From assembly GCA_029243005.1 (NCBI GenBank), contig JAQWSV010000248.1:1-35123 (forward strand): a stretch of 35,123 bases of DNA, given 5' to 3'. The DNA comes from Woeseiaceae bacterium (GTDB taxonomy: Bacteria > Pseudomonadota > Gammaproteobacteria > Steroidobacterales > Woeseiaceae). Below, piece after piece: positions 28,902 to 35,123 of this stretch (position 1 is the first letter of the stretch; every line of letters starts with the position of its first letter). The position numbers were made by a program, and so were the translations under genes. The notes under the pieces were generated by a model that searched no databases, was not told the DNA's origin, and worked only from the letters and a program-made list of their open reading frames with translations.

Positions 28902-30419
28902 ATGGAACATAAGAGGATCGACAAACCGGCGTTTATCTCGAGCGTCGCTATCATTGTGCTTGCCTGCGTGCCACTCGTTTTGTTTCCAGAGGCGGCCGGC
29001 GAGGCCCTTCGGTCACTCTATAACTACATCGCCCAGGAATACGGCGTTATCTTCCTGCTGGCCAGCGTCGGGGCCAATGCATTCCTGATTTGGCTCGCAC
29101 TCAGCCGCTTCGGGCATACGCGACTGGGGGGCAACGCCGATAAACCCGAGTTCGACACAGTCAGCTGGATCGCAATGTTGTTCTGCGCCGGAATTGGCGG
29201 TGGCCTGATTTACTGGTGTGGCACCGAGTGGGCATTTTATTACCAGTCGCCGCCCTTCGGGGTTGAGCCCTACACCGCTGAAGCAGCGGAATGGGCGTCG
29301 ACGTATGGCCTGTTTCACTGGGGCTTCACAGCCTGGGCATTCTATTGCTTACCGACGCTGGCGATCGGCTATCCCTATTACGTCCGCAAAATGGACCACA
29401 TGCGCTTCAGCATCGGCTGCAGTCATTACCTAAAAGGCCGGGAAGTTGGGCCGTTGGCACGTTTCATCGACTTTCTCTTCATCATCGCCATGGTCGGCGG
29501 TGCCGCGACATCGCTCGGTTTCTCGACGCCGATGATTGCCGCCTGTATCTCGTGGCTGTTCGGCATCGAGAACAACTTCACGCTCGAAGTCAGTGTAATG
29601 CTCCTTTGCCTGACGCTGTTTGCCACAAGTGTATGGCTAGGCCTGCGCAAGGGTATTCGGACACTCAGCGACGTCAATCTCAGAATCAGCGTCGTCCTGC
29701 TGTTGTTCATCCTCGTCGTCGGACCGACCGCCTTCCTACTCAAGACCAGCCTAAATGGTGTTGGCCTGATGATCCAGAATCTCGTCCGTATGAATTTCTG
29801 GTCCGACCCCTTCACTGATTCCGGCTTCGTTGAAAACTGGACCGTCTTTTACTGGGCCTGGTGGATCGCGTTCGCGCCGTACGTGGGGATGTTCGTCGCG
29901 CGCATTTCACAGGGAAGAACAATCCGGCAGATCATTGTCGGCATGCTCGTCTTTGGCTCACTGGGTTGCTGGGTGTTCTACATGATCATCGGCAACTACG
30001 CGTTGTTCCTCGAACTGGAGGGCGTCGTTATCAGCACACAGATCATCAATGAACAAAACCAGAGTGCCGCGATTGTCGCCGTGCTTGGTCAGTTGCCGAT
30101 GCCCGCCATTGTGATCGGCATTTTCTGCACGATGGCAATCATATTCGTGGCGACTACCTATGACTCTGCCTCGTACACGCTCGCTTCCAGTGCGACTTTA
30201 CATCTGCCCGCCGGTGACGACCCATCGCGCGGCCATCGTGTCTTCTGGGCGTTTGCATTAGGTGCTCTTCCGATCACTTTGCTGTTCATCGGCGGACTTC
30301 AGGTCATGCAGGTAGTTTTGCTGATCGTGTCGGTACCAATTCTGATCGTCGGTATATTTATGTGTGTTTCACTGGTCCGCTCGTTACAGGAGGATCAGCC
30401 AAAATATCATCCACCGTAA
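28902..30419 (+). CDS. BCCT family transporter, CaiT-like subgroup
   Basis: WIAMLFCAGIGGGLIYWCGTEWAFYYQSPPFGVEP, LFHWGFTAWAFY...YYVRKMDHMR, WTVFYWAWWIAFAPYVGMFVARISQGRTIRQ, YDSASYTLASSAT. Confidence 0.92.
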   Translation: MEHKRIDKPAFISSVAIIVLACVPLVLFPEAAGEALRSLYNYIAQEYGVIFLLASVGANAFLIWLALSRFGHTRLGGNADKPEFDTVSWIAMLFCAGIGGGLIYWCGTEWAFYYQSPPFGVEPYTAEAAEWASTYGLFHWGFTAWAFYCLPTLAIGYPYYVRKMDHMRFSIGCSHYLKGREVGPLARFIDFLFIIAMVGGAATSLGFSTPMIAACISWLFGIENNFTLEVSVMLLCLTLFATSVWLGLRKGIRTLSDVNLRISVVLLLFILVVGPTAFLLKTSLNGVGLMIQNLVRMNFWSDPFTDSGFVENWTVFYWAWWIAFAPYVGMFVARISQGRTIRQIIVGMLVFGSLGCWVFYMIIGNYALFLELEGVVISTQIINEQNQSAAIVAVLGQLPMPAIVIGIFCTMAIIFVATTYDSASYTLASSATLHLPAGDDPSRGHRVFWAFALGALPITLLFIGGLQVMQVVLLIVSVPILIVGIFMCVSLVRSLQEDQPKYHPP

Positions 30420-31179
30420 TCGTTCTTCCGGCGCCATCTCCCGGATATTTACGATTATTCGCACCTGGATAGGCGTAGCCGTTAATGAATACGCGCCGAT
30501 ACATCGACGACGTATTCTCATAGCTCGCATGCGCGGCATACGGGCCGAACATTAAGACATCTCCGGCCTTGGCGATCAGGGTGACAATGTGTGCATCATG
30601 AAACTGGGGCGGTATTTTTGTAACCGGATTCGGTAAATCATAGTCGTGATCACCAAAATCGACACGACCCCAGGATCCGCTGCCAGGTATGAACTGCAAT
30701 GGTCCACTGTCTGCTGACATATCATCGAGCGCAATAAGTGTTTGCACGAAACTGCCGCAGCCATTGACGTCCGTCCACGTACCGTTTCCCTTGTCGCGGT
30801 GCTGGATGTCTTGGTGCCAACCGAATATGACGCCGTCATTGGGTCGCTTGAAGTGTGCCTGGCTCAATAACTGCTCGATGCTCGTGCTGCCCAGCAACTG
30901 AGCAGCCGGCACAGTCAGCCGCGGGTCTGCACCAATAGAGAGAAGATACGGTTGTGACCCACCGGCCCAGACGACACGCTTGATAACCTGCTCACCGTCT
31001 TTCCGGCCCAGTACAAATTGCGAGCCATTCCGCAGCCCAGTTTCCTCCATATCGGCCGACATCGACTCGAGCGCATCGAAGCACTGCCGCATTTGCTCAA
31101 TTTCATGCACATTGAAGAGGGATGGGATAACGATCAAGCCAATGTCGTCATATTCCTTAACCTGCTCCCTAGTCAGCAT
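30358..31179 (-). CDS. Phytanoyl-CoA dioxygenase (PhyH) family Fe(II)/2-oxoglutarate oxygenase
   Basis: GVIFGWHQDIQHRDKG (HxD), SGPLQFIPGSGSWG, GDVLMFGPYAAHASYENTSSMYRRVFINGYA (distal H and R). 3' end overlaps the convergent BCCT gene by 62 nt. Confidence 0.85.
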   Translation of the reverse strand: MLTREQVKEYDDIGLIVIPSLFNVHEIEQMRQCFDALESMSADMEETGLRNGSQFVLGRKDGEQVIKRVVWAGGSQPYLLSIGADPRLTVPAAQLLGSTSIEQLLSQAHFKRPNDGVIFGWHQDIQHRDKGNGTWTDVNGCGSFVQTLIALDDMSADSGPLQFIPGSGSWGRVDFGDHDYDLPNPVTKIPPQFHDAHIVTLIAKAGDVLMFGPYAAHASYENTSSMYRRVFINGYAYPGANNRKYPGDGAGRTITVDDILADPPVTSGPVKHT

Positions 31180-31415
31180 AAAACTATCGTTTAACTCAGA
31201 CCGACCAGGTGATGCCGCCAGCTGGCGCGCGGCGCCAACCCCTTGTCGTTACTGGCGGCGGTGATGACAGCAACTCTTGGCTCGGCAATTTGTATATCCG
31301 TTATCATTTTTGAAGTGGTCTTGCGGCCATTTTACCAGATTGTGCTTTCTTCTTTTACCTATACAGCATGATCTGGAAATCGGTAAAGTGAGGATGTGCA
31401 CCGTATCGAACGACT

Positions 31416-31442
31416 GATTGCTTCGCTGCTCTCGCAATGACG
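31416..31442. repeat. REP-like short palindromic element
   Basis: GATTGCTTCGCTGCTCTCGCAATGACG in an intergenic gap. Resembles the widespread intergenic GTCATTGCGAG...GCAATC type. Only one copy seen in this window. Confidence 0.4.
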
Positions 31443-31593
31443 GACGCGCAACTCTGACACAACGTCGGCGCTGTCGCAGGTACCTGCCGATTAAATCCAC
31501 GGATCGCAACAGGCAGATCAAATGTGAATGTATTTTTTCCCTGACTTGATCTATTTTGGGACTATGGAGTTCAAACTTGGAGGAATCATAACA

Positions 31594-32592
31594 ATGCGCC
31601 TTCGTTCCAATCACTCGCTTTCCTTGCTTACCTTGTTAACGGCGATCGCTGTTTCCATATCCGGCCCAGTCCTAGCCCAATCCGGGCCACCAGATTCCCC
31701 ACCCGCCGACTGGGGTCCGATCTCAATCAACCTTGAAGAGTATGAGTACCCCTACCCGGTTGAGCACATGGATTTCAGGGTCTACGGTCAGGACGTGCGT
31801 ATTGCCTACATGGACGTAGCGCCGACCGGTCCGGCCAACGGCCGCACCGTTATTTTTCACCACGGCGGCTTCTACTACAGCTGGTACTGGGAAGATCAGA
31901 TCAGGGCCCTGAGCGAAGCCGGTTACCGGGTTATCGCCAAGGACCGCCTGGGATGGGGTAAATCTGCAAAGCCGACCATCCCCTATAGCATCAGCCTTTG
32001 GGCATCCAACACGGCGCGGCTCATGGATTACCTGGGCATTGAACAGGCCGCACTGGTGGGGCATTCGATCGGCGGCCAGATGGTCACCCGCTTTGCCTTT
32101 CTCTACCCGGAACGGATCACGCACCTGGTGACCGTCAACCAGATCGGCCTGACCGATCGACGCGGGGGCCGTGGCTTCGAACCGTTAACCGGTGACGAAT
32201 ATACCAACCCGGACATGGATGCTGTTTATGCCTCGTTGCTGGCATGGGCGGACCGAAATTACGTGCAGTGGCGCCCGGAATACCAGGAGCACATGCGCCT
32301 CCGTTACGGTTACCAGCTCAGCGGTGACTGGCCGCGCATGTACTACGTCTACAGGCTGACCGGGAATATGCGAAACATGGATACCATCGTCAATGACTGG
32401 CAGCACATCGAAACGCCAACGCTGATCCTGGGCGGTGAAGAGGACTATCCGACCTTCGCGGAAGAAGCCTGGAATGCTGCGAGCATCCTGCCCAACGGTG
32501 ACGTGTTCCTGATTCCGAACGTCGGTCACAACCCGCATGAAGAAGCGCCCGAGGTTCTGACCAGAGAGTTGCTCAGGTTCCTTGGGACCTAG
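31594..32592 (+). CDS. Secreted alpha/beta hydrolase
   Basis: Signal peptide MRLRSNHSLSLLTLLTAIAVSISGPVLAQ, VIFHHGGFYYSWYWEDQI, VGHSIGGQMVTRFAFLYPERI, catalytic-type D (GGEEDYP) and H (VGHNPHEE). GGAGG upstream of ATG. Confidence 0.88.
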   Translation: MRLRSNHSLSLLTLLTAIAVSISGPVLAQSGPPDSPPADWGPISINLEEYEYPYPVEHMDFRVYGQDVRIAYMDVAPTGPANGRTVIFHHGGFYYSWYWEDQIRALSEAGYRVIAKDRLGWGKSAKPTIPYSISLWASNTARLMDYLGIEQAALVGHSIGGQMVTRFAFLYPERITHLVTVNQIGLTDRRGGRGFEPLTGDEYTNPDMDAVYASLLAWADRNYVQWRPEYQEHMRLRYGYQLSGDWPRMYYVYRLTGNMRNMDTIVNDWQHIETPTLILGGEEDYPTFAEEAWNAASILPNGDVFLIPNVGHNPHEEAPEVLTRELLRFLGT

Positions 32593-32655
32593 CGCTTTGT
32601 GAAAAAACGCGCATCTCCTCCCTTGGCTACTTGTGCCTGTAATGCACAGGTTTCG

Positions 32656-32693
32656 GCCGCTCAACTATTCCCGGATCCTTGCAGTTGAGCGGC
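32656..32693. repeat. Inverted repeat (11-bp perfect arms, 16-nt loop)
   Basis: GCCGCTCAACT (32656-32666) / AGTTGAGCGGC (32683-32693). No T-run follows on either strand, so it is not a classic intrinsic terminator. Confidence 0.7.
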
Positions 32694-32754
32694 TGGTTAT
32701 CGACGGCGCAGCCCTATCAACGAGACGACAACAACCATTCTTATAACGCTGGTC

Positions 32755-34218
32755 GTGTACAAATTGATCCTGATCGGGATTGGTCTCTGGGCATCGCGAC
32801 GCGTCAAAGATGAAGCGGATTTTCTGGTCGGTGGCCGCGGACTCGGCGCCGTGGTCGCTGGCATGTCCTATGCCGCCAGCACGTCGTCGGCCTGGGCCCT
32901 GCTCGGCTTTTCCGGTTTTGTGTTTGCGGTCGGCTTGTCCGCGCTGTGGATGTTGCCCGGCATCTGGGGCGGCTACGTCATTATGTGGGTCTGGTTCGGT
33001 CCGCGAATCCGCGAAGAATCCAGCCGCAATGCATTGATTACGCCAACTGAATTCCTGACGGCCAATGTGGATGCACGTGCAGCGAAACAGATCGCTGCAC
33101 TCGCCGCCTTATTAATCGCGTTTTGCTTCGTGTTTTATATCGCAGCGCAGTTTGCGGCAGCAGCACAGGCCTTTGTTACCAACTTTCAGATGAACCTGGG
33201 CAGCAGCATCGTAGTCAGTGCGTCGATCATCCTGATCTATTGCCTGCTCGGCGGATTCTGGGCGGCGAGCGTCACGGATACACTACAAGGATTCGTCATG
33301 ATAGCGGTGGCCGTGCTCGTGCCGACGCTCGCCGTCATCGAGGCCGGTGGTCCGGGGCAGATCATTGACACGCTCTGGCAGACGGATTCGACGTTCACCC
33401 GGTGGTCGGGCGGCTACTCTGGATTCCTCCTGCTTGGTCTCGTCTTTGGGCTGAGTGGGGTCGGCATTGGCACCTTTGGCCAGCCACACCTGCTGTCGCG
33501 GCTGATGGCCGTCAAAGGTGATCGCGAAAGACGGAACGGATTCATGATTGCGCTTACCTGGGCTGTCCTTATCTACGTTGGCATGGCCTGGCTAGCACTC
33601 GCTGCCCGCAGTCTCGCGTTGACGCCGGACGCGACCGAGCAAATCTTCTACATCCTTGCTGAACAACTGCTCCCGCCGATCCTCGCCGGCATTGTCGTAG
33701 CAGCGATCCTGTCCGCAGTCATGTCGACCGTCGACTCCCTCCTGCTGGCAGCATCCGCAGCCGTATCTCACGATCTCAACCTCGCCGACAGATTCCAGAT
33801 GCGCGAGATCCTGGTGTCCCGCATCGTCATGACCGGTATCGTCGTACTCGCGGTCGTACTCGCCGTGGTGCTGCCGGACACGATTTTCAATCGTGTGTTA
33901 TTTGCGTGGAGCGCACTCGGCGCGGCCTTTGGTCCGATCGTCGCTGCTCGCGTGATGAATCTCGAACCCCCCGCGATCGCCCGCATCTGGAGCATCATTG
34001 TCGGTTTTGGGCTAACGGTCTTATTCTACTCGTACGGTACCCTGCACCTGGAACTGGTGGATGGCACGATCAATCGCTTCTTTACGAAACTCGCGCACCT
34101 GCCGGGCGATCCATTCGAAAGACTGATCCCGTTTATTCCAGCATTCCTGATCGTGTACTTCTGGCCACAAACGAAGGCTACGCGCGGCGACTACTCCGCC
34201 TCCAGCGGCTCCTCGTAA
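32755..34218 (+). CDS. Sodium:solute symporter (SSS / PutP-like) family
   Basis: ASRRVKDEADFLVGGRGLGAVVAGMSYAASTSSAWALLGFSGFVF, LGGFWAASVTDTLQGFVM, AAILSAVMSTVDSLLLAASAAVSHDL. The true start may lie upstream of the GTG at 32755. Confidence 0.88.
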   Translation: MYKLILIGIGLWASRRVKDEADFLVGGRGLGAVVAGMSYAASTSSAWALLGFSGFVFAVGLSALWMLPGIWGGYVIMWVWFGPRIREESSRNALITPTEFLTANVDARAAKQIAALAALLIAFCFVFYIAAQFAAAAQAFVTNFQMNLGSSIVVSASIILIYCLLGGFWAASVTDTLQGFVMIAVAVLVPTLAVIEAGGPGQIIDTLWQTDSTFTRWSGGYSGFLLLGLVFGLSGVGIGTFGQPHLLSRLMAVKGDRERRNGFMIALTWAVLIYVGMAWLALAARSLALTPDATEQIFYILAEQLLPPILAGIVVAAILSAVMSTVDSLLLAASAAVSHDLNLADRFQMREILVSRIVMTGIVVLAVVLAVVLPDTIFNRVLFAWSALGAAFGPIVAARVMNLEPPAIARIWSIIVGFGLTVLFYSYGTLHLELVDGTINRFFTKLAHLPGDPFERLIPFIPAFLIVYFWPQTKATRGDYSASSGSS

Positions 34219-34406
34219 TCGCGGTATTTGTCAAGCAGCAACAGGGGCACCGCGCCGACGACAAACAGGACGGACGAGATCAGCAATATCGCGTCATAGT
34301 TGCCGTCGGATTCATAGAAAGCGCCAAACACGGCGGAGCCGAAACCTGCGCCCAGTGCAAAGAAGCCGTACAACGCACCATAGATAGCCACATAGTGCAG
34401 CAGTAC
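34191..34406 (-). pseudogene. C-terminal remnant of an MFS transporter
   Basis: LLHYVAIYGALYGFFALGAGFGSAVFGAFYESDGNYDAILLISSVLFVVGAVPLLLLDKYRDYEEPLEAE*. The same frame upstream reads as non-MFS sequence. Confidence 0.6.
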
Positions 34407-34430
34407 CTGCCGGGAAGAGGTTATTCCAGA

Positions 34431-34717
34431 GCGGTGATGGTCAACGTGCTGAGTGAGGAAGCCCGGGGCTGGATAACCAGGTAATTGAGGACTCAGTACG
34501 TGAAACCACTGCTGCCATCAATGTCGATGTGGAAAAGTATGCGCGTATTGGCGCAATCATCATTGACGTGGAACCCTGGTCCATCGAAAACGAAATTCTT
34601 GCGTCCACTTTGAAAATCAAATGCTAAACAGTTAAAGATCGCTTTGGCCAAATCGCAGAATCACTGGCACGCCAGCCTGCGGAAAATGGCCGGCTCCTCG
34701 TACACGGGTACAGCTGA
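34431..34717 (+). pseudogene. C-terminal remnant of an AMP-dependent acyl-CoA ligase (frameshift + in-frame stop)
   Basis: AVMVNVLSEEARGW (34431-34472), then frame switch to DNQVIEDSVRETTAAINVDVEKYARIGAIIIDVEPWSIENEILASTLKIKC*TVKDRFGQIAESLARQPAENGRLLVHGYS*. Confidence 0.65.
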
Positions 34718-34775
34718 AAACCGGGACCAGGGCCCTGCCTGTCTCTATCACAGGCCAGGCAGTTCACCGCTGTAA

Positions 34776-35123
34776 CTAGAGGTCGGTACCGTCTTCCAGG
34801 AATCCGTTTTGGCGAAGATTATCCGGACCGCCTGTGCGCTCTGGAATCCAGGGGGCCAGGCACTGTGCTTCCAGCACACAGGGGTCGGTCAGGCTTTCGA
34901 CGAAAGCCAGTAGATCTGACACCTGCTGGTCGCTGAGGTCGGCAGTTGTCAGGGCCGATTCACCACTATCCATGAGGCTCTGCAACTGGGCGAGGGCTAC
35001 ACGGGTATTGGTTTCAGCATTTTCTGCCTGGATGCCCGGCTGCAGTTCAGTAGCCGTAAAATCAAAGCCATCGATGGCCTGGGCAGGATTCAGGTGGTGC
35101 CTGATAGCACCTTCCAGGGTGGG
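34776..35123 (-). CDS. Di-heme cytochrome c peroxidase / cytochrome c-type protein, C-terminal part (truncated by window end)
   Basis: Open to the window edge: PTLEGAIRHHLNPAQAIDGFDF...TADLSDQQVSDLLAFVESLTDPCVLEAQCLAPWIP*. Confidence 0.6.
   Translation of the reverse strand, partial: PTLEGAIRHHLNPAQAIDGFDFTATELQPGIQAENAETNTRVALAQLQSLMDSGESALTTADLSDQQVSDLLAFVESLTDPCVLEAQCLAPWIPERTGGPDNLRQNGFLEDGTDL

Noticed and set aside
34737-34755. Hairpin GCCTGT-CTCTATC-ACAGGC as a terminator
   Set aside because: Short stem without a T-run on either strand; not enough support.
1-35123. tRNA/rRNA genes, CRISPR arrays, transposases, integrases or prophage genes
   Set aside because: None recognised on reading either strand or in the ORF translations; no direct-repeat arrays seen.

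Overview
This 35.1 kb window looks like a chromosomal segment from a (probably marine) proteobacterium. It is dominated by genes for uptake and breakdown of methylated quaternary amine and sulfonium compounds. The core is a tightly packed + strand run at ~14.4-25.7 kb: an MttB-like (non-pyrrolysine) methyltransferase, an HD-domain protein resembling PhnZ-type diiron oxygenases, an FAD/GcvT dimethylglycine/sarcosine dehydrogenase-type protein, a GFA (formaldehyde-activating-like) protein, sarcosine oxidase subunits beta-delta-alpha-gamma, and a GlxA/GbdR-type regulator. Around it lie a BetA-like choline dehydrogenase, a DmdA-like DMSP demethylase, two canonical BCCT transporters, one very divergent shortened BCCT-like protein, MFS and sodium:solute transporters, hydrolases, SDR and MDR oxidoreductases, and a PhyH-family dioxygenase. 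Several genes appear decayed: an MFS gene with a frameshift and internal deletion, a sulfotransferase with an in-frame stop, and remnants of an MFS gene and an AMP-dependent acyl-CoA ligase near the right edge. All assignments come from reading the translations and recalled family motifs. No database search was run.
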